DNA of 64,000 nucleotides from Acanthochlamys bracteata (lineage: Eukaryota > Streptophyta > Magnoliopsida > Pandanales > Velloziaceae), in NCBI GenBank assembly GCA_019914995.1, contig CM034143.1:3288501-3352500 (forward strand), given 5' to 3'. Under the pieces are notes generated by a model. The model made no database searches. It saw nothing but the letters and a program-made list of their open reading frames with translations, and had not been told where the DNA came from. A program made the translations under genes and the position numbers. Positions 46,829-58,935 of the stretch are shown here, one piece after another. Numbering within the stretch: position 1 is the stretch's first letter; each line of letters starts with the position of its first letter.

Positions 46829-47750
46829 CTACATAAAATGAAAAGTTCTTTTCTCATGCACAAAATGATATGTAAGTGCATTCATGCTTGCTAAAAAATA
46901 TTTCTGGTCATGTTTCTGGTAGGCTTGCCATAAATCATATAATAAACATCTCTGTTCTTTGGTTAAACTCATCTCTTGTCTGTCTAAGGGTCTAAAAAAA
47001 AAATTGCTAGGAGGGTAACTTATTAACTCATGCTTACCGAAATGAATCTTTTCTAAATCATTATTTGGAGTAAAATTGTGAAGGTTAGGTCTTGGTACTG
47101 CATTACTGGAGTTCTGGAGACTTGTTCTTGCTACTTGCAATGGCGGAATTTTTTGTGGGCATCTGTAGAAAGATATGGAGTTAGAAATCTACCAAGAATA
47201 TTTGCTAATCTATTATCTTTACCTTTAATATGTTCTAGTTCTATACGCAAACCATCAATAGTAATTCTATCTATAAAATTAAGCCATCTTCTTTGATTTG
47301 ATCTTTTCTCATTCATCTTACTGTAGAACTCGACTATAGGTTTGCAATCAGTTCTAAGATTTATCTCAAGATTTGATAAGATAAATAATCTAAATGCATC
47401 TAATGCATAATTAATGGCTAATAACTCTGACTCAATACTAGTTCTATTTCCTTTTTCTTGATATTGACCACTACTATATCTAACTACTTTCTTAGTGTCT
47501 TTGGGGAAATATTTATTGGGCTTGGATAATAAAATGGCTCCCCATCCTAAATGAGAACCATCTGTTTCAATAAGAAGATAATCAAATTTTGCGGGCAATT
47601 TTAAAGGCGGTATGTGTCCTTTTTCCTTAATTTGCTGAACTAGCTTTATGTCTTCAGAATTGAAAGCTCTTTGTCCTTTTAAACTAGTCTTAGCATATAA
47701 TGGACCTGCAAGTTTTCCTTAAGTCTTTAATGAATGGTCTAGCGCCATAT
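46829..47750 (-). pseudogene. endogenous pararetrovirus (Caulimoviridae) RT end and RNase H remnant
   Basis: Plant pararetroviruses encode a polyprotein with RT and RNase H. The minus strand at 47720-47600 carries a decayed RT connection segment. 47598-47131 is one open frame of 155 codons with the RNase H signature: ETDGSHLGWG (first Asp), SIESELLAINYAL (Glu), LRTDCKPIVEF (Asp) and a final KGKDNRLA. A second frame, 47140-46829, would be the C-terminal polyprotein tail. The viral genus is uncertain (petuvirus or florendovirus-like suspected). Upstream parts near 47750-47940 are broken by stops. Confidence 0.78.
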
Positions 47751-48060
47751 TTTCCAATATATCAATGTTGGTCTTATCCACCTCTGTACTCTCTTGGGAG
47801 ATAATGGGTCTAAGGACAATGTTTCTCCGAATTAGTTTCTTGGCATCTTTTCAACACTAAAGAGAGGTGATCTATCTAAAATAATCATCAAATCAGACCC
47901 ATAGAAAAAAGGAAGTTGAATCATGAAGGGTTTGCGTTCAAAATTTTGAGTAGTTATGTCAGGTAATCTAATGCAAGACTGTGTGGCATTGGTTTGGGCA
48001 AGGGAATAGGATCTGAAAGATCTATGCTCACTCCTATTTCTCCTAATAGTTCTCTCAAGT

Positions 48061-48292
48061 ACAAGATCAAACTTGAGATGATCGACTTCAAGAGCGGGTT
48101 ATCATGCACTAATGCAAGACTTAAAAGTGAAATGCAAATGCTAATATGCTCTAAATGGAAAACAAAAACAAAAAAACGTGTAAATCTCAAGCAAAACCTA
48201 AATGATCTAATAGAGACTAGAATAAATCAAAGTTAAGAAAAAAAATAGTCCCCGGCAACCCGCTCTTGAAGTCGATCATCTCGAGTTTGATC
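48061..48292. repeat. short inverted repeat
   Basis: About 38 bp at 48061-48100 (GATCAAACTTGAGATGATCG..) is repeated in inverted orientation at 48256-48292 with few changes. The right arm follows AGTCCCCGGCAACC, a word common beside plant LTR elements. Confidence 0.7.
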
Positions 48293-48549
48293 TTTATAAG
48301 CAAATGATCCTGAGTCTTATGTTTAATTTCAGAATGATTGGATACGATGCTTTTATGATCTCACCTAATAAGCAAATGATTTACATTTTGTGATCTTTAT
48401 AAGTTTTAACTAAATTGTAATTGATGAATTGTGGATTTTGTAATATTTGTATACACAAGTTTTTAACACTGCAGCTGCCAAGGACAACAAAAGTTCTAAT
48501 CTAGCAGTGGTTAATGAATTTCTGCCTTTGGGTTCGAGAGATACTACTT

Positions 48550-48870
48550 TAAGCAAAACAAATTCTTTTTGATGCACACAATTAGTCCAGCGGAGGTCAT
48601 TGCGGTCAGATTAGAACTTAGAAAAGAATTTCTCAACAAATTTATTGGCCTGGATTGACTCAAGTACAGAATATATACATGATTGCAGTACCTGTTCAAA
48701 GGCCAATACTCAATATTTGAAACCAGCAGGACTGTTGCAGCCATTACCAATTACAGATAAGGTCTGGTCTGATCTGTTGATGGACTTCACTGAAAGTTGA
48801 CCTATCTCTAAGGGTCGAGATGTCATCTTAGTAGTAGCAGATCGATTGACAAAATAGTTAGAATTCAACA
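48550..48870 (+). pseudogene. Ty3/gypsy integrase scrap
   Basis: The plus strand reads DCSTCSKANTQYLKPAGLLQ, then WSDLLMDFTES and ISKGRDVILVVADRLTK. These are the zinc-finger end and the first catalytic Asp block of a gypsy integrase. It has an internal stop and is cut off at about 48865, where a second pararetrovirus fragment begins on the other strand. Confidence 0.75.
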
Positions 48871-49165
48871 TAGAAATCTACTAAACGTTTACTTTTACTC
48901 TTAATATGTTCTGCTTATATTTCAATTCCTGAATTTATGATTCTATCTAAGAAATATAATCATCATCTCTGGTTAGATCTTTTTTTTTTTCTGATAGCTT
49001 CTTATAAAAAGCTACCATACTTCATAAACTGTTCTAAGAGCTATTTTTTTCTTAGGAAGTATAAATAATCTGAACGAATCTAATGCATAATTAACTGCTA
49101 AAAATTTTGAATCTATACTAGATCTATTATATTTTACTTTATATTCTGAACAACTGGCGGCAAGA
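48865..49165 (-). pseudogene. second pararetrovirus RNase H remnant
   Basis: This matches 47180-47470 at the nucleotide level in the same orientation (shared words include TAATGCATAATTAA and CTTAATATGTTCT) but is more decayed and has no open frame. Confidence 0.7.
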
Positions 49166-49839
49166 TTCAAAATTCTACAGCGCATTTAATGCTACGAAAT
49201 CTTGCATTAACACAGCCGAAAGAAACTTGGAAGAAATTGATTAACCGCTGGACAGTAACGCCTCTTCTCTGACTTGAAGAACCACCAATAGAAAAGAGCG
49301 CCAACGGCAACATTCCTCAACGGCTCCTGCACAGAAAAGAAACTCTATAAGAAGGAAGCCACAGCAACAAGGAAACTGAGTAGAGAAAGAGAGAACATAA
49401 GAAAACAGAAGTAGAGAGAACCTAAGCAAAACAGAGATATACAAGAACTCTACCACTCTACACAAAAATTTCTACTGCTGGTCACGAACTCTACTACTCT
49501 ACATAAATAACTCTTGCTGCCAAACATACTGAAGAAATCTCTCTCAGCAACCTCTCCGATCATCTCGTCTGAATCACATCAGGAACACTAAACATTTATG
49601 AGATAGATCCTGTGCTCAATCTTGGTTTATTTTCTTGTAACCTCTTACTGACATTTTAAAGGTGGTGCTGCAGGCATCGGTAAAGGAAGCTCAGGTGGAG
49701 CTTGGTGTAAGTTCTTAGACCTTGTAATAAAGCTAGCAAATCAGCCAGGGGGATAGGTGTGTCCAGTAGGCTGCTAGGGGTTGTCTTGACGAAAAAACCC
49801 GGTAGAGTAAGTGTGCTTGGTGAAGCACTTTGCTCTAGG
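49166..49839. other. unassigned, probably retrotransposon LTR or leader
   Basis: No gene recognised. 49650-49840 (GCTTGGTGTAAGTTCTTAGA..) reads like the upstream part of the copia LTR ending at 50111. Confidence 0.4.
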
Positions 49840-50111
49840 TGCATTTGTAGCTTATTAAAGGTTTAGTGAAGCTTTGACTCTGGTGATAGAGCAACCGTGG
49901 ATGTAGGCAAAGGGATTTTGCCGAACCACATTAAATCTCCTGAGTACTGTCCTTTTCACATATGTCAGTAAACACTCTAACTCTCTCTGTCTGCAGGTTA
50001 CACCATTGACACAGGTGACTGTAAGCTCGCTGCCAGTAGGATAACAAAATTTGATAAAATTTTTTATAGATTAACTCAATTCACCCCTCCCCTCTTGAGT
50101 TAATCTTACAG
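49840..50111 (+). repeat. 3' portion of a copia-type LTR
   Basis: It contains AGCAACCGTGGATGTAGGCA, CCGAACCACATTAAATCTCC and, at the end, CAATTCACCCCTCCCCTCTT. This order is characteristic of the LTR end of some plant copia elements as I recall them. No clear PBS follows, so it may be a solo or truncated LTR. Confidence 0.5.
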
Positions 50112-50221
50112 GAAAAACTTAACAAATTGCATTATCAAGTTATCATCAGTGAACATGCAGTACACAGAACAAAGAACGAACTACAGAAGATTATATTGGG
50201 ACACAAAACAGTCCTAAGAAC

Positions 50222-50545
50222 TTGAACTCAGAACTTGACTCAGAACGTGATAGACATAGCATACAGATCATTCCATCACATCCGTATAATGTTAGACCCA
50301 GAAGAACTTTATTACGAAAAAGAGAATTCAAAAAACTTCTAGAAGAAACTATTAAAGACCTTTCTATCTTTAAAAAGGTTACTAATCCTATGGACTGCGA
50401 AGAAGAATACAAACCTACAAGCTCAGAATCTACGGCTGACAGCCCTATACCCTATTCAGCTATGGATGAGAGATGTGCAGACATAGACAACCTTTCACAT
50501 CGAGACAGCGATAGAGGGTTAGGACCAGAACATGCTGGTATGTAG
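50222..50545 (+). CDS. unrecognised 107-codon ORF, possibly viral
   Basis: It starts MNSELDSERDRHSIQIIPSH and is rich in Arg, Lys, Asp and Glu. Function unknown. It precedes a promoter-like region (50640-50760), an arrangement like the end of a pararetrovirus polyprotein before the intergenic region, but no diagnostic motif is present. Confidence 0.3.
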   Translation: MNSELDSERDRHSIQIIPSHPYNVRPRRTLLRKREFKKLLEETIKDLSIFKKVTNPMDCEEEYKPTSSESTADSPIPYSAMDERCADIDNLSHRDSDRGLGPEHAGM

Positions 50546-50639
50546 AAAAGATCAAGATCCAGATGGTAACAGGCTACCAAGAGACAGGGACATCAACGGT
50601 TAATTAACCATACTACGGTTAGTTAACTCTAGTTTATTA

Positions 50640-50760
50640 ACTATAGTTTGTAAACCCTAGTTAAGTTTTAACTATAGTTAAGTTTAGTTCTTTTCTATAT
50701 ATATGTACAAAGTGTAATGCTTTGGGGCATCGGTCTTTTGAGATCTGAAGTGCTCCCGTG
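50640..50760 (+). promoter_or_regulatory. promoter-like region with TATA box
   Basis: Repeats of TTAACTATAGTT precede TCTATATATATGTAC (50695-50710), followed about 30 bp on by a TC-rich start region. It could be a pararetrovirus or LTR promoter. This is sequence appearance only. Confidence 0.3.
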
Positions 50761-50960
50761 TGCTTTCTCAGCTTTCCTTGTAAGTTCTTTCCCTTTTAAT
50801 GAAAGTTCTCGGGATTTCCTGAAAGGGAAACTCCCGAACTCTTTTCTTTATGTCTTCTCTCCATTAAAAATGTTTTGTTCTTTTTGTTCATACTCTGTTC
50901 TTTTTGTTCATAGTTTGCATGTAATATGCTATCGTAAACGGAGAAGGTTTTGACAGCAAT

Positions 50961-53786
50961 ATCATTGCATACTGCATATATTTGAATTTCCTTTTGTATC
51001 ATAAATCTCTACATACATATGTATTCTAAGATTTCCCTGAACCTTAGGATCAAAAGGCCTTCATAAATATTAAATGGTTTGTTAATCCTTGTCCGGTAAT
51101 CCTCTGAGTCACCCTTGTAAGTCCTGTTAAAGCCAGTACTAGGCGTCTTAAGGCAATATTGGGATTGAACATGATGAAAAAAAAGGTATAACAAATTCAT
51201 TTGCTATTTTAGCCTAATCTATCCTTGTAGTAGGGATTAATACTTAGATACAACCATTAATTAGCAGAGCTGAAGAAGATACCCCTTTGCTTAACTTGTG
51301 GCCAAGAGCTCATCTGGTGGTAACAGGTTTAAGTGAATATACCTGAAAAGCTTTTGTTAATTAATACCTAAAAGTTATAAATAAATAAAAAGAAAAAAAA
51401 AGGAGAGAGCATAAGGAAAGTTAGTAGGGAAAAGTACCGAGTAAGGATCATTACAACTATAAGAAATTTTCTTTTTACCTCTCAATCTGACTTTCTTAAT
51501 CATCTTATTCTACATCTGCGAACTCTTCTTAGCTATACTTAGTTTATTTCTAACCTATAATATGTTTCTACTAAATCCTTTACTCTTCTCTCTAAAATAC
51601 TTATGTTTATTTCTAATTTTCTTGAAGTTCTTTATCTACACTAGATCCTATATCTATACACTTAATACACGCCTCTATTAAACAATATCTACATTTTAAT
51701 ATTCTAAATCTATATAGATATCATTCACAGATGAAGTAAGAAATACTATCATTTCTTGTAAATTTTTCCAATTATGTATGCGTTGGGTATTATATTATAT
51801 AGTCTAAATTTTCTTTGCTATCTGGCTTTGAATCAAATGTTATCCATGCAATCTGTTCTAGAAAATCTTCTTATTCGTTATTTCTAATTTTTTCTTCTAC
51901 ACTTTCTATACTACCTATTCATTCTGAATCTGATAATTATGAGTCCAATTCTATTAAGGTTTCTTTTATGCAATCTAATAAACTTGTCTTTCTATTATGT
52001 ATGTTCCTTTTCCTAGGGCATATATTGTTATGATGTTCTTCACTTCCAAATGCAAAATATTTGAACTTTTTGTTGTAATTTCTTCCAAAGAGAGAACATA
52101 TTTCTTTTGGGTCTAAGGATGTTCTCCTAGTCAAATTATTCTTCCTAGATATCTTGCAGGTATATGTTCTTCAAAAGGATGTTCTTCTAGTACTACTGGG
52201 TCTATTTTTATAGTTACAATCTGACTATGTTTATAAACTGAAATTTTAAAGTAGTTTTCAAAAATTTGCAGTTTAAAACAGTTTTAAGGATGCTTACTCT
52301 AATACCAATCGAAGGGGAGTGCCTAAAAACTTTGCAGGCTTTTGAAAGTTTATATTTAACAAAAAAAAATTGTAAGTAGTACTATTCTTAATTGGTACAA
52401 TTCTTACTTCACTTATTACTTGTTCTCCCTGTCACTTTTTTTTGTGTTTTGAGTTTCAGTTTTTGGAGAACCTAGGCGGTCTTAAGAGAATTCAGGCTAC
52501 GATCCTTTGTTTCACCGAGGTTCATCTCATGGGTGTATCTTACAAATAACTTGAGATAAGTTAGACCTTGTAAAACATCTTTGCATAAGCTTAAAAACTA
52601 TCATCATTTTCGTGCAATAGAGGCTTGACTCACAAGTCCCTCACAGACATTACTATAGGCATGACTTGCAGAGTTAGTGGATTACCCATGCAAAAGCTTA
52701 CAGATATATACAGTAAATGGAATTTTGATGCCATTTGAACCTGCTGACACTAGAAGAAATTAAATGATATGATACATTCTGATTTGAACCTACCCGTTGA
52801 AACTAGAGAACTAAACGATACAAAATAAAAGTAAATTAAGAGAGGCAACATGACAAATATTTCAGGAGGTCCTTTTAACAAAACCCCTTTAACTCTTTAT
52901 TAAGAAAAAAATTACACAAAAAAAAAGTACTTCACTATTTATGTGCAAATTACATCAGACTTACATTCTTGAGATCACTGGTTTTTCTGAGGATTCAGAG
53001 ATTCTCAAGAGATCAATGATCACTAATATACATACAAGTCTCTATTTATTGAAACTAAAACAGCAACATATCATTTACATTCTTACAAGATATTTTGCTT
53101 GGTAAAGAACATAAGAGTCTCCTAAATAATTAATGGATATCATATAATAAGAACCAAAAAGACCAAAAAAGCTTTTTAGCAATATGAAGGCCCTAGCATA
53201 TCATTTTAGTTTAGAACACCAAAAACTTTAACATTTATATAGTTTACCTAAGTAACTTTCTTGGTGTGTTCCACACTTGGATAGATGTTTTAGGTAGCAT
53301 CAAAAATTTAAAGATTCGGATATAGAAGTTTTAATTCATTTTCGGAAGCATTATATAGTGCTAGGAGAATTTTAGGTATTAGTTTCTTCATAACACCCTC
53401 TTGGAATTGCAAATTTAGAACCATCTGAATCATATGACATTGCCAGAGATTCCCATAAGATACTTTGTTGTGATCAATGTGATACATTAACCAAACTATA
53501 AAGAGAATAGATGAGCATAAATACTCTTCAGAAAAATAGTTCTTTGTTACATAAGATAGCAGATCTCGAAAATGAATTTATTGAAGTGATTAACTAATAT
53601 TTTCCAGAACAGTCCGTACAGCCAGAACAAGACCAACCAGAGTAACTTAAACCTATTGTAACCAAGCCAGCAAAGTCAAAATAGTATCAAATTAGCTACA
53701 ACAGCACTAATACTATCTGATCGGCTGCTGGAGAACTTAACGGCCTCTAGAAAATCCAAGATATGATTCTCTGTTATAGCGAGCTT
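50961..53786. other. AT-rich unassigned DNA
   Basis: No gene that I can name. A minus-strand frame at 51937-52134 (LDPKEICSLFGRNYNKKFKY..) has a His/Cys cluster and might be a viral or gag scrap. The remainder is low-complexity AT-rich sequence. Confidence 0.35.
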
Positions 53787-54300
53787 TGTTAGGAAATTTT
53801 CTTAATTCTATGTGTATCCAACTTACATTGGTCATAGTTCCAAGATCTAGAAACACAATGATTTTCAATAAATTTAAATAGGAGAGAAAAACATACCTTG
53901 ATCCATAGCATTTTCTTGAAGAAATTATTTGTCTTTGGAATGCTTGATTTCTCTATCTTATCTCTTCGTAATTCTAAAGAAGAAAGCTTTAGATAATGGA
54001 AGATTTCTTTATATCTCGTTAGAGAAGAGAGAGAGAGCCAAGATCCACATTTTACAAAGATCACATTAATTACCCATTAACCATCATAATAGATATAACA
54101 TGTGACTTCTTGAATTCCAAAACATATTCTCCACTATCTATATGTGGGAGAACATGTGACTCTTTAACTTCACAAAAATTCGTTACTCACTATCTTCAAT
54201 AATGAATAATATATGTGCCTCTTAAGATTCAGCAATAACATTTAGCAAAGTTAATTTATTAACCAATTAAAACTTTAGCATATGACCCACATCCAACATT
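53787..54300 (-). repeat. probable 3' LTR of a second copia element
   Basis: On the minus strand it begins TGTTGGATGTGGGTCATATG, immediately after the PPT-like CCAAGTGGGAGAA (54301-54313), and can end at CCTAACA (53787). The partner LTR is not in the window, so the distal border is a guess. Confidence 0.5.
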
Positions 54301-54651
54301 CTCCCACTTGGCTCCATGTGTTAAAGTTAACTTCATGGTTTAATAAAACATAATGCATAAAGTATAAAAGCTAAATCCTTTTGTTTGTTGGTTATATCAT
54401 CATTAAGTAAAGATTAAAATGAGTCATGGCTGTTCTATATCATTATCTCGACATTGTTCCTTCCATGCACCACAAGTTAATCTTAAACTTAACATGACTA
54501 ATAGTGGAAAACAATAATGGTCCACGTAATATCTTTGTAAAAGACAAGTACTATTAAGTTCATATAATCAGTCATGTGTATACCAAGATAAGAAATATGA
54601 TATATATGATAGACAATACATAAATGAGCTCGAGTGCCAATTACATAAACA

Positions 54652-55545
54652 TCAAAAATTTTCTATAATGCCTATTCTTTTGACATGCTCATTAAATATC
54701 TTTGGGGGCAATCCTCTTGTTAATGGATCCGCAATCATAAGATTAGTGCTAATATGCTCAATTGACACTTTTTGTTTTTGAACTTTTTCTTTAACGGCAA
54801 GATATTTCATTCCTATATGTTTCGCACCTTTAAAATACTTGTTTTTTTCAGAGAAAAAGACTGCTGCAGAATTATCATAATAAATTTTCAGTGACTTAGG
54901 TATCGACAATGCCAAGTCCAGAAATAAAGTTTTTGCAGCCAATTAGTTTGAATTGTGGCCTCAAAGTATGCAACAAATTCGCAATGACATTATGCTTCGC
55001 ACTTCTCCATTATACTACTTGTCCAGCCAAAAAGAACACATATCCGAATGTGGATTTTCTACTATCAACACATCCAGCAACATCTAAGGTGTTAGATTTT
55101 CGATAAGTGAGCATATGATCTTCCGTTCCTTCAAAATATCTTAATACTTTCTTTGGTGCTTTCCAGTGATCATGTCCTAAATTACTTTGATATCGGCCTA
55201 GTATTACGGCAAAACTAATGTTGGGACTAGTACAAGTCTAAGCATACATTAGTCTCCCAAGAAGAGATGCATAAGGAATTTCAGTCATTTGTTTACGTTC
55301 CAATTCGTCTATGGACATTAAATAAGACTGAATTTGTCACCCTTTTGACTTAGAACGACACTTACAGAGCAAGTTTTCATTCCAAATCTCTCTAAAACTT
55401 TATTAATATGTGCTTTCAGAGACAATCCTAACAATCCTTGTGATCGATCTCGAGAAATTTCAATCCCGGCCACATAAGTTGATATTTCAAGAAACATACA
55501 TTGGATGCTTAAATTGATCAATCTACATTGCTGGGCCAAAAACAT
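54652..55545 (-). pseudogene. copia (Tork/TNT1-like) RT end and RNase H remnant
   Basis: Minus-strand order: YVAGIEISRDRSQGLLGLS and INKVLERFGMKTCS (end of RT, 55545-55318), then decayed KVLRYFEGTEDHMLTYR and CVDSRKSTFGYVF. An open frame (54942-54652) follows with IYYDNSAAVFFSEKNKYFKG, VSIEHISTNLMIADPLTRGL and HVKRIGI. Several stops occur between 54950 and 55320. The element is truncated upstream at about 55550. 54314-54651 is its 3' untranslated part. Confidence 0.85.
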
Positions 55546-55556
55546 TGGACCTAGCT

Positions 55557-56849
55557 TTATTGGATTAAGCTAATCAAAAGGGAAGATGAAACCAAGTGAA
55601 CTTCTTTCCCATAAAATATGCGATGAAATCTTGTGTCTTTCTTCTCAATCATGGAGGCTTCTCTTTCATTTCGAGTCCTCCGCAACAAAAAGAGTTTTAT
55701 TTCTTTTCTTTCCTTCAATCTTGAGGAGTGAAATTCTATATAATTGGGGGAGAATAGAGAGGATGGGTGGGAAGATCCAAAGTAGCGTAGGGCACCAAGA
55801 CGAGAAACCCAAATCAGAAGAGAGATAAGTGGTTCAGACGAGGAACAAGTGGGGAAGAGCATCGCAACCGCCTCACCAGTAGCACGACCATGACCACGAC
55901 ATAAGTGGTTCCGATTGGAGCTCACTTCATAGAACAATAGAGAGCAGAGAGATGCAGCATTGAGTAGTTACAGACACAAAGACGGAAGACGTACATGACT
56001 GCAGCAGAGTGTGAGTATTGTTGTTTTACAGATTAGATTCTTATTGTTCGTACAATTTCGTTGTGAATAATATGAACATGATCTGTGCACTGAAATTAGC
56101 ATTAATCTGGATAAATTTAATTTAATATTTTAATATATATTATATATGCATTGTTGATTTGATTTTGAGTTACAAATCTTTGTATGGAAAGTTGTTTGGA
56201 TCTTGAATTTATGTGCATGATCAAAATTAGTTTTGATTTCTAAATTTTATAATTAATGATGTTTGCAAGGATCAATCGAAGTATGAGTTATGAATAACAT
56301 AATTTACAATTTTAATTAGTATTTACTGAACCAAAGTTGATATAATTATATGATTTATGATTAATTAGGATTTATTGTATCCCTAGTTGATTTCCGAAAT
56401 AAAAAGTTAGAACCAAATTATAGGTAGGTGATTCTAAATAGGACAAAGATTGGACTCATAGCTAGAAATCGTGCATAAGAACAGGAACAAGATGTTAGAT
56501 ACAAATATCTTTACAACAATCATAATCCACTTTATACTTATTTAAGGATTAAATAAAGATATTAATGGTGAATTCTGAAAATCCAGTCGTTAGAATTTCT
56601 ATTTTCACAATATATACTTTAATTTGTTTTCTTAGCTTTGATACACTTTTGATTAGTTATAAAAAACAATTTTTTATAGTTTATTATGGATTAAAATTAG
56701 CAACAATCTTTATGGAATAAACTCTTTATCTTCTATAATCTCTAACTTTTTATTATGATATTTTTCCTTCCATAAGTCTACCCCTCACTCAGTACAAGAT
56801 TTACAATGAGTTGGACTTTTAGAGAGGTTTTTTCTACTCAACTTCAGCT
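55557..56849. other. unassigned DNA
   Basis: A 126-codon minus frame (55937-55557, starting MFYEVSSNRNHLCRGHGRAT) is not recognised and has no supporting context. 56000-56800 is AT-rich with no features. Confidence 0.4.
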
Positions 56850-57385
56850 AAAGATCAAGGTGGCTTCGAACTGTAAGTTCATCAACTTACCATTTTCCAC
56901 AATATTAAAGGCAAATAGCATAATACCTTCTTGCAATTTAAGCTACCATCATGTTAGGTAAACCAAAAAATACAAAAGGAAGGAAATCTTACCGACACTG
57001 CCAAACTTCGGAGCTCCTTGCACCAAAGCTATGATAGCAGATTGTTATTTACAGCTAGAACTAAAGAAGTAAAGGGAAAAAGTATGATCACAACGAGAGC
57101 GCAAGAGGATGTAAGGAAAGGTTTCGTTTATTTAGGTTGAGGGTGATCCCCAAGTGAGGAGAATGCCTTCTTAAATATAGAGTTACAACGGAACACTACA
57201 GCGTTCCTGATAAGACTCCACTAACTAGAGGCAGACATATACGTAGTGGCCAGGTACAATAATGTAAAAAAATCTTATCACTTTACTATTACATGATTAC
57301 AATAACAATAAGAGAAGATGTCTTTTCAAGCCCATTGTGACATACATATGAATAAGGAATCCTTCAGCAGTGCTCTAAGCTAATT
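56850..57385 (-). repeat. pararetrovirus-like promoter/leader module, inverted copy
   Basis: Inverted homologue of 60065-60610. Read on the minus strand it has a TATA box (TATATTTAAG, 57168-57177) followed by AGGCATTCTCCTCACTTGGG, a degenerate primer site TGCTATCATAGC near 57030, and leader sequence GGAGCTCCGAAGTTTGGC. The TATA, leader and primer layout fits an endogenous pararetrovirus; an LTR is the alternative. Confidence 0.6.
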
Positions 57386-58135
57386 GTGCAGGGATAACCA
57401 AAGAAGGAAGGTCTATCAAAAGCAATATCAGGGTCAAACTTACAAAAAGAATACCTATGAACAGTGATGTTCATAGGTCCTCATAGGAAAGCAGAAGAAG
57501 TCTCCATAGAGACTAAATCTTCATTTAATTACTAAGCCTAGATAACTTATGGCAAAGTATACTGAGAATACAACATATGATTCTTCTAAATAGAAGAATA
57601 AAATAAAAACAATCATATTCACTATGATTACTTCCTTTCCCACAGGAAAGAAACTCTTTCCCAACTGGAAGAGAGATTACTTAGAGAAATCGAAGTTCAC
57701 AAGTGTCTACTCATAATGAGAAACATCCTGTTGACATCTGACTCTGGTGACTGAAAAGGCCTACCGTAGTCATCAAACCAATCATCTTTCGATCTATGTC
57801 AACATGATGTTTATCATTATGAGTAGACACTTGTGAACTTCGATTGCTCTAAGTAATCTCTCTTCCAGTTGGGAAGAAGTTTCTTTCCAATGTGAAAGGA
57901 GGTAATCGTAGCAAATACGATTAGTAATGTTTTATTCTTCTGTTTAGAAGAATGATATGTTGTATTCCCAATATCCTTTGCCATGAGTTATTTAGGTTTA
58001 GTAATCGGATGTAGATTTAGTCTCTGTGGAGACTTCTGCATTCTTGGTGAGAAAATATGAACATCCCTTTTCATAGGTATTCTTTTGTAAGTTTGACCCA
58101 ATATTGCTTTTGACAGACCTTCCTTCTCAGCATCA
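57386..58135. repeat. palindromic body repeat
   Basis: The left arm, about 57386-57735, and right arm, about 57785-58135, are inverted copies around a centre near 57760. Shared blocks include CACAAGTGTCTACTCATAAT and GTTTGACCC..AT.GCTTTTG. A third, forward copy is at 58925-59165. Frames in it are broken. Confidence 0.75.
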
Positions 58136-58640
58136 CATCAAGCACTGCAGAAGGAAAAGGGCAGCTACTCGAACTAGTTCCCCACTGAGGGCCGAGGCTT
58201 CTAGCTCTACTCACGGATATGGTCCCAGCACGTTTCACTATGGATTGTGCTGCTATGGTGCTGTCGTGATGGACAAGATAAACATGAGAATAGTGCCAGA
58301 ATACAGGTACGTTGCCCATGAATAGGATGGAAGAAAATTACATTGAGGGAGAGACAAAGATAACTCAGAGAGGTGATAGGTGGAAAGCTTTCAGTTTATT
58401 CACAAGTGGTAAGAGTGGTGTCCAAGATGTGATGTATGGTCTCACCATGCTTTGCTGTGGATTGTGCTGCTATGGTTCTGTCGTGGTGGGGCTTCCCATT
58501 TTGGTTGAGGTCACCTTCATACCACTTGTGAATAAACTTAAAGCTTTTGACATATCACCTCCCTGAGTTAGCTTCATCTCTTCCTTCGTGTAATTTTCTT
58601 TCATCCTTTCGGCTACGTGCCTTCTTCCGTCTTTCTCTCT
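58136..58640. other. unassigned spacer with short palindromic words
   Basis: GGATTGTGCTGCTATGGT occurs twice on + (58243 and 58459), and its complement occurs at 60015-60035. No gene recognised. Confidence 0.5.
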
Positions 58641-58650
58641 ACTTGCAATT

Positions 58651-58663
58651 TGGTATCAGAGCC
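58651..58663 (+). other. initiator-Met tRNA primer-binding-site match
   Basis: TGGTATCAGAGCC, an exact match to the plant retroelement PBS, followed by the leader copy at 58692-58930. Confidence 0.7.
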
Positions 58664-58691
58664 ATTATATCATTCACGTCCATCTCCTTCG

Positions 58692-58935
58692 TGTAAGTTG
58701 AGGAACTTACAGTTCAAAAGCACCTTCGTCAATCTTGAGCTACTACGCCAAGAAGTAGAAAACGAACCATGGCTGTAGTTGGTACTTCTGGAGCAGGGGT
58801 ATAGACTGCGGTGCTCTGTTTAGTCGGAGTATTTCGGTCAAACCTAACGAGAGGTTGAAGAAGAAGATCATAGAACTATTCATTTTGATCTTTATCAATA
58901 TTTTTCATTATTATGGCAAATAAGCCGAATATACG
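58692..58935 (+). repeat. pararetrovirus-like leader, direct copy 1
   Basis: GAGCTACTACGCCAAGAAGT, AAAACGAACCATGGCTGT and TGTTTAGTCGGA match 60556-60870 in the same orientation. Confidence 0.7.

Noticed and set aside
48246-48262. AGTCCCCGGCAACC as the start of a gypsy internal region
   Set aside because: The word is familiar from plant LTR elements, but no LTR or gag is next to it here.
58104-58566. Two overlapping + ORFs of 73 and 84 codons
   Set aside because: They fall in palindromic spacer of the pararetrovirus-like cluster and repeat the same short words on both strands, so coding is unlikely.
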